Shown piece by piece: positions 34,750-43,591 of a stretch of 64,000 bases of DNA (position 1 is the first letter of the stretch; the number at the start of each line of letters is the position of its first letter). The stretch comes from JACCTU01 sp963737405 (GTDB lineage Bacteria > Actinomycetota > Thermoleophilia > Gaiellales > Gaiellaceae), in NCBI GenBank assembly GCA_963737405.1, contig CAVTSL010000004.1, positions 62,001 through 126,000 of the forward strand, written 5' to 3'. The notes beneath the pieces were generated by a model that did not search any database, had not been told where the DNA came from, and saw only the letters and a list, made by a program, of their open reading frames with translations. The translations under genes and the position numbers were made by a program.

Positions 34750-35658
34750 CTAGATCGGAGTTAGACGGCCAGCGAGAGCTGCTCCGGGCTGCCGCTCCGG
34801 CTCGATCGGCGCCTTCCGGCGGTCGGCGATCTCGAATCTCCGTGCCAGATCCGCGACCTGCGCCCGGATCGGCTTCGTGTGCTTGGCGCCGAGGTAGGCG
34901 CGGCCGGCGTAGAGCTCCTCGTAGAGCGGCAGGAGCTCGGGCCAGTCGTCGGCCAGGTGCTCGAGGAAGTGCTCGCGCGTTCCCGGCCGCAGGAACAGGA
35001 CGTTCGCCCACACCCCGGTCGCCCCCGCCTCGCGCGCCGCCCGGACGACCTCCGCCATCTGCTCGGGGTCGTCGGAGATGCCGGGGAGGATCGGCGCCAT
35101 CCCGACGCTCGCCTTGACCCCCGCGTCGACGAGCTCCTTCAAGGCGCGCAGCCGCTGGCGCGGATGCGCCGTCGACGGCTCGGTCTTGCTCCACACGTCC
35201 TCGTCGAGCGTCGGGATCGAGAACGTCACCGAGACATTCGCGTGGCGTGCGGCCTCCGCGAGCACGTCGACGTCTCGGACGATCATCGGGCCGCGCGTGA
35301 TGATCCCGAGCGGATTCGACGCCTCGCCGAGCGCCTCGATGCAGGCCCGGGTCAGCCGGTAGCGCCCCTCGGCGGGCTGGTACGGGTCGGTCGCGGCGCC
35401 GATCGTGACCGTCTCGCCCTCCCACGAGGGCCGCGCCAGCTCGCGCCGCAGGACGTCCGCGACGTTGATCTTGACCCGGATCGAGGTGCCGTACCGGTCG
35501 TCCGACGGCCGGTCCGCGCGCCGCTCGAACGCCCTGACGTAGCAGAACGTGCAACGGTGGACGCACCCCATGTACGGGTTCAGCGACCACTTGAACGCCA
35601 TGCCCTTGACGCGGTTCAGCGCGACCTTGCAGGGCTCCTCGCGATACTCGACCCCCAC
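34750..35658 (-). CDS. Radical SAM protein (Rv2578c/SplB-like family)
   Basis: The 302-residue protein has the [4Fe-4S] motif CVHRCTFCYVR, preceded by ALNRVKGMAFKWSLNPYMGC, and the core IGAATDPYQPAEGRYRLTRACIEAL, ITRGPMIVRD and PILPGISDD. This is the actinobacterial Rv2578c-type family; the reaction is unknown. The GTG at 35658 lies 6 nt after TATACT on the minus strand. Its start abuts, within CACGTG, a possible GTG of the divergent gene. Confidence 0.88.
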   Translation of the reverse strand: MGVEYREEPCKVALNRVKGMAFKWSLNPYMGCVHRCTFCYVRAFERRADRPSDDRYGTSIRVKINVADVLRRELARPSWEGETVTIGAATDPYQPAEGRYRLTRACIEALGEASNPLGIITRGPMIVRDVDVLAEAARHANVSVTFSIPTLDEDVWSKTEPSTAHPRQRLRALKELVDAGVKASVGMAPILPGISDDPEQMAEVVRAAREAGATGVWANVLFLRPGTREHFLEHLADDWPELLPLYEELYAGRAYLGAKHTKPIRAQVADLARRFEIADRRKAPIEPERQPGAALAGRLTPI

Positions 35659-35664
35659 GTGGCC

Positions 35665-35670
35665 AGTATA
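35665..35670 (-). promoter_or_regulatory. -10 box TATACT, minus strand
   Basis: TATACT on the minus strand ends 6 nt before the radical SAM GTG, the tightest leaderless spacing seen here. Confidence 0.5.
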
Positions 35671-35715
35671 GAACACCTGTTCGATGGGCTGGCGCGGCTC
35701 ACGCTCCCGCTGCCG

Positions 35716-36597
35716 ATGCGCCCGAGCCACGTCCACACCTATCTGCTCGAGGGAGCCGACGGCTGGACGCTCGTCGACACCGGGCTCTCGCTGCCGGAGT
35801 CCCAGGAGGTGTTCGACCGAGTCGCCCGCGAGCTCCGGGTGGCGCGGATCGTGATCACGCACTTCCACCCGGACCACGTCGGCGCGGCCCAGCAGGCCCA
35901 GGCCGCGACCGGCGCGCCGGTCCACCAGGGCGAGCTCGACTACGAGCAGTGCGAGCACGTCTGGGGGAGCGACACGTGGCCGCAGGTGATCGCCGACTGG
36001 TTCCTCCGCAACGGGGTTCCCCCCGACGTCGCGAACGAGCTGCTGGAGGTCGGGTCGGCCTACGCACCGTTCATCCGGTACGTCCGCGACCCCGAGCTGC
36101 TCAACCCCGGCGACCGCGTCGACGGCTGGGAGGTCGTCGCGACGCCCGGCCACGCCGACGGGCACCTCAGCCTCGTGCGCGACGGCGTGCTCGTCGCCGG
36201 CGACCACCTGCTGCCGAGGATCACGCCCGCCGTCGGCCTGTATCCGGACTCCCGGCCCGACCCGCTCGGGGACTACCTCGAGTCGCTCGAGCGGATCGCG
36301 TCGCTCGACCTCCACCTCGCGCTCCCCGGCCACGGCGAGCCGATGGAGGATCCGAGCGCCCGCGCCCGGGCGATCATCGAGCACCATCGGGAGCGACTGG
36401 GGGAGACGACCGAGGCGCTCGGCGCGGAGCCGCGAACCGGCTACGAGGTCTCGTACCCGCTCTTCGGCGCGGACCTGAACCCGGCGGCGCGCAGGTTCGC
36501 CGTGGCCGAGACGCTGTCGCACCTGGAGCGGCTCGTCCGCGACGGGGCGGCGCAGCGCCACGATGACGGCAGGGCCGTCTCCTATACTCAGTCGTAG
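35716..36597 (+). CDS. Metallo-beta-lactamase fold hydrolase
   Basis: A canonical MBL-fold protein: HTYLLEGADGWTLVDTGLSLP, metal motif THFHPDHVG, TPGHADGHLSLV, VAGDHLLPRITP and LALPGHGEP. The C-terminal winged-helix-like tail suggests the LACTB2/hydrolase subgroup. The start is uncertain. ATG 35716 is chosen, but the frame is open upstream to GTG 35659, and the sequence EHLFDGLARLTLPLP there looks like a normal N-terminus. Confidence 0.82.
   Translation: MRPSHVHTYLLEGADGWTLVDTGLSLPESQEVFDRVARELRVARIVITHFHPDHVGAAQQAQAATGAPVHQGELDYEQCEHVWGSDTWPQVIADWFLRNGVPPDVANELLEVGSAYAPFIRYVRDPELLNPGDRVDGWEVVATPGHADGHLSLVRDGVLVAGDHLLPRITPAVGLYPDSRPDPLGDYLESLERIASLDLHLALPGHGEPMEDPSARARAIIEHHRERLGETTEALGAEPRTGYEVSYPLFGADLNPAARRFAVAETLSHLERLVRDGAAQRHDDGRAVSYTQS
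36583..36588 (+). promoter_or_regulatory. -10 box TATACT upstream of CNNM-type gene
   Basis: TATACT lies in the last codons of the MBL gene, 57 nt before the GTG at 36646, leaving a leader of about 50 nt that contains the hairpin at 36628-36646. Confidence 0.4.
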
Positions 36598-36627
36598 CTT
36601 GGACGACGAGCAACCGCCTAGTACCCG

Positions 36628-36646
36628 CGCCCCGGAGAGCGGGGCG
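36628..36646 (+). promoter_or_regulatory. Hairpin over the ribosome binding site of the CNNM-type gene
   Basis: The arms cgccccg (36628-36634) and cggggcg (36640-36646) pair around gagag. The last base of the right arm is the first base of the GTG, and the GGAG that would serve as RBS spans the left arm end and loop. Confidence 0.4.
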
Positions 36647-37948
36647 TGAGCGACTTCCTCCGCATCATCATCGTGCTCCTCCTCGTGCTGGGGACCGCGA
36701 TCTTCGTCGCGGCCGAGTACGCGCTCGTGACGGCTCGCCGCACGCGCCTCGAGCAGATGAACTCGCTCCCCGCGCGCCGCGCGCTGCGGCTAATGGACGA
36801 GCCCGTGCGGTTCATCAGCACGATCCAGGTCGGGATCACCGTCTTCGGTATCGCGATGGGTTCCTTCGGCGAGCCGCTGATCTCGGACTACTTCGACCCG
36901 TGGCTCTCGCACGCGCTCGCGTACCTGCTCTCGTTCCTGATCCTGACCTACCTCACCGTCGTGCTCGGCGAGCTCGTGCCCGAAGGCGGTCGCGCTCCAG
37001 CGCGCCGAGGCGCTCGCCGATCGTGCTTGCGGTCCCGCTCGAGCGTCCTCGCCCGCATCACCGCGCCGCTCGTCTGGGTCCTCCAGAACTCCGCGAACGC
37101 GGTCTCACGCCTCTTCGGCGTCGAGCCCGCGGCGGCCGGCGTGCACGGCTACACGCGCGAGGACATCCTCTACACCGTTCGCGAGGCGGAGGACACCGGC
37201 GTGATCGAGGAGGCGGAGGAGGAGATGCTCTACAAGGTCTTCGACTTCGCGGGCAAGGAAGTGCACGAGGTGATGGTCCCGCGGCCCGAGGTCGTCGCGA
37301 TCTCCGTCGACCTCCCGCCCGAGGAGTGCCTCGCCGCCGTCATCGACTCGCCGTACACGCGCTACCCGGCGTACGAGGGCTCGCTCGACGACATCGTCGG
37401 CATCCTCCACGTGCGCGACCTCTTCTCGGCGCTCAACGACCGCGGGATCGCGAACGTCGTGATCGAGGAGATCCTGCGGCCCGCGTTCGTCGTGCCGGAG
37501 ACGAAGGACCTCGCGGCGCTCCTCGCCGACTTCCGCCGCACGAAGAACCACATGGCGATCGTCGTCGACGAGTACGGCGCGATGCAGGGGCTGATCACGC
37601 TCGAGGACGTGCTCGAGGAGATCGTCGGCGAGATCGAGGACGAGTTCGACCTGCCGGACGAGGCGATCGAGCGCATCGACGAGAGGACGATCCGGATCGA
37701 CGGCACGTTCCCGATCGACGACTTCAACGAGCAGTTCGGGACCGAGCTGCCGCAGGAGGACTACCACACGGTCGCGGGCTTCGTCTTCGGGCAGCTCGGA
37801 CGCGCGCCGGAGGAGGGCGACGAGGTCGCAGTGGGACGGCTTGCTCTTCCGCGTGCTCGCGATGGAGGGCTCGCGCATCGAGCGCCTCGAGGTGCACTGG
37901 CTCGAGCTGCCGGAAGAGCCCGAGCAGCCCGTCGCCGCCGAAGGTTAG
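36646..37948 (+). CDS. CNNM/CorC (hemolysin C-like) transporter, several one-base shifts
   Basis: An Mg/Co-efflux-type membrane protein. The DUF21 helices (RIIIVLLLVLGTAIFVAAEYALV, ISTIQVGITVFGIAMGSFGEP) are followed by two CBS domains (EVMVPRPEVVAISVDLPPEE; ETKDLAALLADFRRTKNHMAIVVDEYG) and a CorC_HlyC domain (DYHTVAGFVFGQLGRAPEEGD). Three extra bases near 36980, 37018 and 37047 cancel out; without them the missing stretch reads ELVPKAVALQRAEALA-IVLAVPLER-LARITAPL. A fourth extra base near 37826 hides the true end (WDGLLFRVLAMEG) at 37946-37948. Confidence 0.82.
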
Positions 37949-37959
37949 AGAATCGGCTC

Positions 37960-38904
37960 GTGCACTCCGTCGGGCTGATCGGGGCCGGCAAGGTCGCGCG
38001 CGTACACGCCGCGAACCTCGCTCGCATCCGCGGCGCGCGCCTCGTCGCCGTCGCCGACGCCGTTCCGGAGGCCGCACGTGCGCTTGCGGACGATGTCGGC
38101 TGCGATGCGTTGAGCCCCGAGGCGCTCCTCGGCCGCGGCGACGTCGAGGCAGTGCTCGTGACGACGCCGCCCGACACGCACGCCGCCCTGATCGCAGCGG
38201 CGGCGGACGCCGGAAAGCACGTGTTCTGCGAGAAGCCGCTCGCCACGTCGCTCGACGCCGCGCGCGCAGCGGTCGAGGCGGCCGAACGTGCCGGCGTGCT
38301 CCTCCAGATCGGCTACAACCGCCGCTTCGACGCGGCCTTTCGGGCCGTTCGGGACGAGGTTCAACGCGGCGGCGTCGGTCGTCCGCTGGTGCTTCGGATC
38401 TCGTCCCGGGACCCGGCACCGCCCCCGGCGGCGTACCTTCCGCACTCCGGTGGCGTCTTCCTCGACACGACGAGCCACGACCTCGATCTCGCGCGTTTCG
38501 TCCTCGCCGCCGAGGTGACCGAGGTGGTCGTGCGCGGCGCGTCGCTCGTCGACGCGAACGCGGCGGCGATCGGTGACGTCGACACGCTGGTCGTCGCGCT
38601 CGCCTTCTCGAACGGCGCGTTCGGCGCGATCGACAACTGCCGGACGAGCGCGTACGGCTACGACCAGCGGTTGGAGGTGCACGGCACGGACGGGCTCGCG
38701 CAGGCGCCGAACGTGCCGGCGCACTTCTACACGGATCGGTACGAGGAGGCATTCCGGCGCGAGCTCGAAGCGTTCGTCGCCGCGCTCGACGGCGCGGAGC
38801 TCGAGGTGACCGGGCGCGACGGGCTCGCGGCGGTCGCGGCGGCGGAAGCCGCACGGCGCTCGCTCGACGAGGCGCGCGTCGTCCGGCTCGAGGAGCTCGC
38901 GTGA
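37960..38904 (+). CDS. Gfo/Idh/MocA family oxidoreductase 1 (inositol 2-dehydrogenase-like)
   Basis: An NAD(P)-dependent sugar or polyol dehydrogenase. The 314-residue protein begins VGLIGAGKVARVHAANLARI (Rossmann), with VTTPPDTHAALIAAAADAGKHVFCEKPLATS (the EKP motif) and the C-terminal Gfo domain (HSGGVFLDTTSHDLDLARFVL: Asp and His of the active site). It resembles IolG. GTG start; overlaps the next Gfo gene. It opens the polyol region. Confidence 0.87.
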   Translation: MHSVGLIGAGKVARVHAANLARIRGARLVAVADAVPEAARALADDVGCDALSPEALLGRGDVEAVLVTTPPDTHAALIAAAADAGKHVFCEKPLATSLDAARAAVEAAERAGVLLQIGYNRRFDAAFRAVRDEVQRGGVGRPLVLRISSRDPAPPPAAYLPHSGGVFLDTTSHDLDLARFVLAAEVTEVVVRGASLVDANAAAIGDVDTLVVALAFSNGAFGAIDNCRTSAYGYDQRLEVHGTDGLAQAPNVPAHFYTDRYEEAFRRELEAFVAALDGAELEVTGRDGLAAVAAAEAARRSLDEARVVRLEELA

Positions 38905-40049
38905 GGGAGATCGGCATCGGCCTGCTCGGCGTCGGGTGGATGGGCGAGGTGCACTCGACGTCGTACCTACGCGTCCCGATCCACTACCCGGAGTGCGAAG
39001 GCCGGGCGCGGCTCGTCGTGGCGGCGGACGAGGTCGAGGAGCGCGCGCGAGCGGCGGCGGACCGTCTCGGCTACGCCGAGTGGACGACCGACTGGCAGTC
39101 CGTCGTCGCTCATCCGGACGTGGAAGCCGTCTCGATCTGCGCGCCGAACTTCATGCACCGCGAGATGGCCGTCGCCGCGGCGGAGGCCGGGAAGCACTTC
39201 TGGGGCGAGAAGCCGCTGGGCGCGTTGCCGGAGGACACGCTCGAGATCGAGCGCGCAGTCGAGGCCGCAGGCATCCGCACGATCGTCGGGCTGAACTACC
39301 GGAACCCGCCCGCCGTGCAGCACGCGCGCCAGCTGATCGCCGACGGCGAGCTCGGCGAGGTGAACCACTTCCGCATGCAGTTCGTCGCGAGCTACTCGGC
39401 GAACCCACGCGGCGCACTCTCGTGGCGCTTCTCGCGCCGGCTCTCGGGCTACGGGATCCTCTCCGACCTCGGCTCGCACGCGATCGACCTCGCGATGTTC
39501 CTCTGCGGGCCGATCGCTCGCGTGACCGCGACCTCCGCGATCCTCATCCGTGAGCGACCGAGGGTGGAGATGGGCACGGGCACGCACTTCTCCGTCGTCG
39601 AGGGCGACGCCGAGCTCGGTCCGGTCGAGAACGAGGACTGGTGCGCTGCGCTCGTCGAGTTCGCGTCCGGTCTGAAGGGAACGATCGAGCTCTCGCGCGT
39701 CGTCGTCGGCGCCGAGGCGCGCTACTGGTTCGAGGTGAACGGCACGCGTGGCGCGGTCGCGTGGAACTTCGAGCGGATGAACGAGCTCGAGCACTACCGC
39801 GACGGCGGCGCGGCGCGGGTCCTGATGGGGCCGTCGCATCCCGACTTCGCGCGTTTCCAGCCCGGCCGGGGGATTCCGATGGGCTACGACGACCTGAAGG
39901 TGATCGAGGCGTACCGCTTCCTCCAGTCGATCGCCGACGGACAGCAGCGCGAGCCGGGCGTGCGCGAGATGGCCGCGACCGCCCGTGTGATCGATGCCGT
40001 CGCGCGCTCGTTCGCGAGCGGCAGCTGGGAGGACGTCGGCGACGCCTGA
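38901..40049 (+). CDS. Gfo/Idh/MocA family oxidoreductase 2
   Basis: A 382-residue paralogue: GIGLLGVGWMGEVHSTSYLR, ISICAPNFMHREMAVAAAEAGKHFWGEKPLGA, and GYGILSDLGSHAIDLAMFLCG. It is longer than its neighbour and shows the insertion (NEDWCAALVEFASGLKGTIELSR) typical of inositol or sugar dehydrogenases acting on larger substrates. Cotranscribed with the upstream Gfo gene. Confidence 0.87.
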   Translation: MREIGIGLLGVGWMGEVHSTSYLRVPIHYPECEGRARLVVAADEVEERARAAADRLGYAEWTTDWQSVVAHPDVEAVSICAPNFMHREMAVAAAEAGKHFWGEKPLGALPEDTLEIERAVEAAGIRTIVGLNYRNPPAVQHARQLIADGELGEVNHFRMQFVASYSANPRGALSWRFSRRLSGYGILSDLGSHAIDLAMFLCGPIARVTATSAILIRERPRVEMGTGTHFSVVEGDAELGPVENEDWCAALVEFASGLKGTIELSRVVVGAEARYWFEVNGTRGAVAWNFERMNELEHYRDGGAARVLMGPSHPDFARFQPGRGIPMGYDDLKVIEAYRFLQSIADGQQREPGVREMAATARVIDAVARSFASGSWEDVGDA

Positions 40050-40051
40050 GT

Positions 40052-40945
40052 TCAGGGGAGTGCGACGTGCGCGGGCTGCTCGCCGCGAAGCGCCGCGGCG
40101 ACGCCCTCCGCCATCGCTCGAAACACCGCCTCGCGCGCGCCGGTCGTCTGGCCGAGCGCGTGCGGCGTCGCGACGACGCGCGGGTGGACGAAGATCGGGT
40201 GTGACGGGTCCGGCGGCTCGTCGTCGAACACGTCGAGGCCGACGCCGCCGAGCGGCCCGCGGTCCAGCGCGTCGAGCAGGTCGTCGAGCGACGAGACGAG
40301 CGCGCCGCGAGCCGTGTTGACGAGGACGAGCCCGGGCTTCCCCCGCGCGAGGAGCGCCGGGCCGACGAGCCCGCGCGTCTCGTCGGTGAGCGGTGCGTGC
40401 AGCGAGACGACGTCGCTCCGCTCGAAGAGCGTCTCCAGCGGGGTCGTCGCCTCGGCGACGAGCGGGTCGTGGGCCAGCACGTGCATCCCGAGCGCGCGCC
40501 CGAGCTCTCCCAGCTCGCGGCCGATGCGCCCGTAGCCGACGAGGCCGAGCGCCGCACCGTCCAGGTCGCGAATCTCGAGCCGGTCGCGCGCCTCCCAGTC
40601 GCCCGAGCGGACGGCGCGCTCGAGCTCGGGCAGGCGCTTGACCACGGCGAGGATCAGCGTCAGCGCACCTTCGGCGACCGCGCGCGCGTTCGCCCCGGGC
40701 GTGACGACGACCGGGATCCCGCGCGCGGCCGCCGCCGCGACATCGACGCGGTCGACGCCGACGCCGCTGCGACCGATGACTCGCAGCTTCGGCGCGCGCG
40801 CGAGGTCCTCGGCGCGGACGGACGCGTCGCCGCGCACGATCAGCGCTTCGGTGTCGCCGAGCAGCGACCGCCAGTCGCGCGCGACCACGATCGGCCCGAG
40901 GATCTCCTCGGCGACCGGGTGGATCGGCCCGGTCGCGACGATCAC
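40052..40945 (-). CDS. D-isomer-specific 2-hydroxyacid dehydrogenase
   Basis: The 297-residue NAD-dependent enzyme is PGDH-like. It has GRSGVGVDRVDVAAAAARGIPVVVTPGANA, the nucleotide loop LGLVGYGRIGRELGELGRALG, catalytic Arg in VNTARGALV, Glu in DDEPPDPSHP and His in ATPHALGQT. It overlaps the HpcH-type aldolase by 4 nt, and the two could act in sequence on a 2-keto/2-hydroxy acid from sugar breakdown. Not clearly SerA, since the ACT domain is absent. Confidence 0.88.
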   Translation of the reverse strand: MIVATGPIHPVAEEILGPIVVARDWRSLLGDTEALIVRGDASVRAEDLARAPKLRVIGRSGVGVDRVDVAAAAARGIPVVVTPGANARAVAEGALTLILAVVKRLPELERAVRSGDWEARDRLEIRDLDGAALGLVGYGRIGRELGELGRALGMHVLAHDPLVAEATTPLETLFERSDVVSLHAPLTDETRGLVGPALLARGKPGLVLVNTARGALVSSLDDLLDALDRGPLGGVGLDVFDDEPPDPSHPIFVHPRVVATPHALGQTTGAREAVFRAMAEGVAAALRGEQPAHVALP

Positions 40946-41667
40946 GCCGTGCCGGCGGCGGCGCGCGCGCCCTGCACGAGGAAGAGCGAGTCCGAGCCGA
41001 TGCCGACGAACCGGAAGCCCTGCTCCATGTAGCGCTCCGCGTCTTCGCGCGAGCGCGCGAGGATCCCGGCCGTCTTCCCGTTCGCGTCGGCGGCTTCGAC
41101 GACTCTCGCGAGAGGGAGGTCGTCAGTCCCGAGCGCCGCGCTGAGGTCGTTCGGCCCGACGAAGAGCACGTCGACGCCGTCGACCGCCGCAATCGCGCCG
41201 GCGTCGTCGACTGCGGCGCCGCTCTCGATCTGGATCACGCCGAGCGCATCGGCGTCGCCGCGCGGGTGTCCCCAGTCTGCGGCGCGGTTCATGTACGCCA
41301 CGCCGCGCACGCCGCGCGGCGGATAGCGCATGCACGCGATCGCCTGCGCGGCCTCCTCGGCGGAGTCCACGCGCGGGACCATGACCCCGTCCGCGCCGGC
41401 GTCCAGCGCGCGCGCGAACCGCGGCCGGTCGTTCTCCTCGACGCGCACGAGCGCCGCCGAGCGTCCCGCGATCGCCTGGATCGTGGGGATCAGCTCGCGC
41501 TCCGTCCCCGCACCGTGCTCGAGGTCGAAGACGAGCCAGTCGAACCCCGCACGCGCGCACGCCTCGGCCGCGAGCGGCGAGCCGAGGTTCAGGAACGTCC
41601 CGAGCAGCCTCTCGCCGGCCGCGAGGCGTTCTCTAGTAGTAGAAGCGCTGGAGCTCCGCGCGCTCAC
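40942..41667 (-). CDS. HpcH/HpaI family aldolase
   Basis: A class II pyruvate-dependent aldolase (2-keto-3-deoxy-sugar acid type): TFLNLGSPLAAEACARAGFDWLVFDLEHG, VRVEENDRP, ADGVMVPRVDSAEEA, IQIESGAAVDDAGAIAAVDGVDVLFVGPNDLSAALG. The metal ligands Glu (IQIES) and Asp (VGPNDLS) are present. The GTG at 41667 overlaps the iolD end by 35 nt. It may supply the aldol-cleavage step of the pathway; that is inference. Confidence 0.87.
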   Translation of the reverse strand: MSARSSSASTTRERLAAGERLLGTFLNLGSPLAAEACARAGFDWLVFDLEHGAGTERELIPTIQAIAGRSAALVRVEENDRPRFARALDAGADGVMVPRVDSAEEAAQAIACMRYPPRGVRGVAYMNRAADWGHPRGDADALGVIQIESGAAVDDAGAIAAVDGVDVLFVGPNDLSAALGTDDLPLARVVEAADANGKTAGILARSREDAERYMEQGFRFVGIGSDSLFLVQGARAAAGTA

Positions 41668-43496
41668 GCTCGTACTCCCGGCGGGCGCGCTGCGCTTCCG
41701 GCTCGTCGGAGACCTCGGGCGGCGCGACGTCCCACCAGACCTCGGACCCCGGGAGATAGCGGTGCGGCTCGGTCTCGCAGACGATCACGCACGCGCGCGA
41801 CTCGCCGCGAGCCGCCTCGAGCGCGCCGCGGAGCGCGCCGGGCGAGTCGACCCGCCACGTGTGCGCGCCGAGCCCTTCGGCCGTCTTCGCGAGGTCGAGC
41901 TCGATGTAGTCGCCGTCGAGCTGCCCGTTCCGCCGCGCGCGGAACTCGTTGCCGAACATCTTTCCGTGCCGCAAGAGCTGGAGCCGCTGAATCGACTGGT
42001 AGCCGTGGTTCTCCGAGATCACGACCGTGATCTTCAGCCGCTCCTGAAGCGCGTTGACGATCTCGCCCGGGTTGAGCAGGAACGTGCCGTCCCCGATGTA
42101 GACGTACACCTCGCCCTCGGGCTGCGCCATCCGCACGCCGATCCCGGCCGGGAGCTCGTAGCCCATGCACGAGTAGCCGAACTCGAGGTGGCAGTGCCTG
42201 CCGCCGGTCGTGTCCCAGATCTTGAGCAGGTCGCCGGGAGGGGTCCCCGCCGCAGCGATCACCGTGTCGCCGGGCTCGGCCACGTCGTTCAGCGTGAGGA
42301 TCAGCTGCGCCTGGCTCATCAGCTCGCCTTCGACGGGAAGGCGAAGCGCCGCGCGTTGCTCGAGCCACTCTGCGCGGGTCCGCGTCACCTCGTTGCGGTA
42401 CTCCTCGCCGGTCGTCCAGTCGGCGAGCGCCTCGCGCAGCTGCGTCAGCGCCTCGCGCGCGTCGCCGACGATCGGGACAGCACCCTGCTTGTGGGCGTCG
42501 CGTCCCCAGACGTTGATCGAGACGAAGCGGACGTCCTGGTGCTGGAAGACGCTGTTCGACCCGGTCGCGAAGTCCGTCAGGCGCGTGCCGACGGCGAGCA
42601 CGAGGTCGGCATCCATCGCGAGGCGCGACGCAGCCGGGTTGCCCTCGAGCCCGACGCCGCCGAGCTGGAGCCACTCGTCGACCAGCACCGCACCCTTGCC
42701 CGCGAACGTCTCGGCGACGGGGATGCCGGCGCTCCGCGCGAGCTCGAGGAGGGACTCCTCGGCCTCGCTGTAGAGCACCCCGCCGCCCGCGATGATCAGC
42801 GGCCGCTCGGAGGCACGGATCAGCTCGGCCGCCTCGCCGATCCGCCGCTCCGCGGCCTGCGGACGCTCGATCCGCCACTCGCGCTCCTCGAAGAACGGCG
42901 CGGGGTAGTCCCAGGCGTGCGACTGCACGTCCTGCGGCAGCGCGACGACGACTGCTCCCGTCTCGACCGGCGACGTGAGCACCCGCATCGCCTCGGGCAG
43001 GGCCGTGAGGAGCTGCTCCGGGCGCGTGATCCGGTCGAAGAAGCGCGCGACCGGCCGGAACGCAGTCGTTGACGGAGACGTCGCCCGAGGTCGGGTGCTC
43101 GAGCTGCTGGAGCACCGGGCCCTGGTGGCGCGTCGCGTAGACGTCTCCCGGGAGCAACAGGACGGGAAGCCGGTTGATCGTCGCGCCGGCGGCGGCCGTG
43201 ATCATGTTCGTTGCGCCAGGCCCGATCGACGACGTGCACGCGAGCGTCTGAAGCCGCCGCTTCGCCTTCGCGTACGCGGCCGAGGCGTGGACCATCGACT
43301 GCTCGTTCCTCCCCTGGTGGAACGTGAGGCCCGAGCCGTGCTCCTCGAGCGCCTGGCCCAGCCCGATGACGTTCCCGTGCCCGAAGATCCCCCAGACTCC
43401 GGGGATCAGGCGCCTGCGCTCCCCGTCGCGCTCCGACCACTGCGCCTGGAGAAAGCGGACGAGCGCCTGCGCGGTGGTCAGCCTGACCGTCTCCAC
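41633..43496 (-). CDS. iolD: 3D-(3,5/4)-trihydroxycyclohexane-1,2-dione hydrolase, read across a one-base frameshift
   Basis: IolD is a ThDP enzyme that opens the inositol-derived ring. The N-terminal ThDP domain (VETVRLTTAQALVRFLQ, GIFGHGNVIGLGQAL, TSSIGPGATNMITAAA), central domain (ASERPLIIAGGGVLYSEAEE) and C-terminal pyrophosphate domain (GYSCMGYELPAGIGV, YVYIGDGTFLLNPGE) are all present. An extra base near 43061 splits it; without it the join reads NDCFRPVARFFDRITRPEQL. The GTG at 43496 follows TAGGCT by 7 nt. Confidence 0.88.
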
Positions 43497-43503
43497 GCCG
43501 CTG

Positions 43504-43509
43504 AGCCTA
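43504..43509 (-). promoter_or_regulatory. -10 box TAGGCT, minus strand, upstream of iolD
   Basis: It ends 7 nt before the iolD GTG. The 95-nt divergent gap also holds TTGACA (43555-43560) and cgaaacggttgag on the plus strand, which could serve the Gfo/ABC operon as -35 and operator-like element. Confidence 0.4.
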
Positions 43510-43591
43510 GTCGGGCGCAGTGTTAACGGTGAGTTTTGCGGCGCCGCCGCCGGATTGACAAGGCGCGAAACGGTTGAGAGGGTCGCGCGGG

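Noticed and set aside
43561..43580. LacI-type operator cgaaacggttgag upstream of the Gfo gene
   Set aside because: Only an imperfect half-palindrome and no LacI-family gene nearby; kept as a remark, not a feature.
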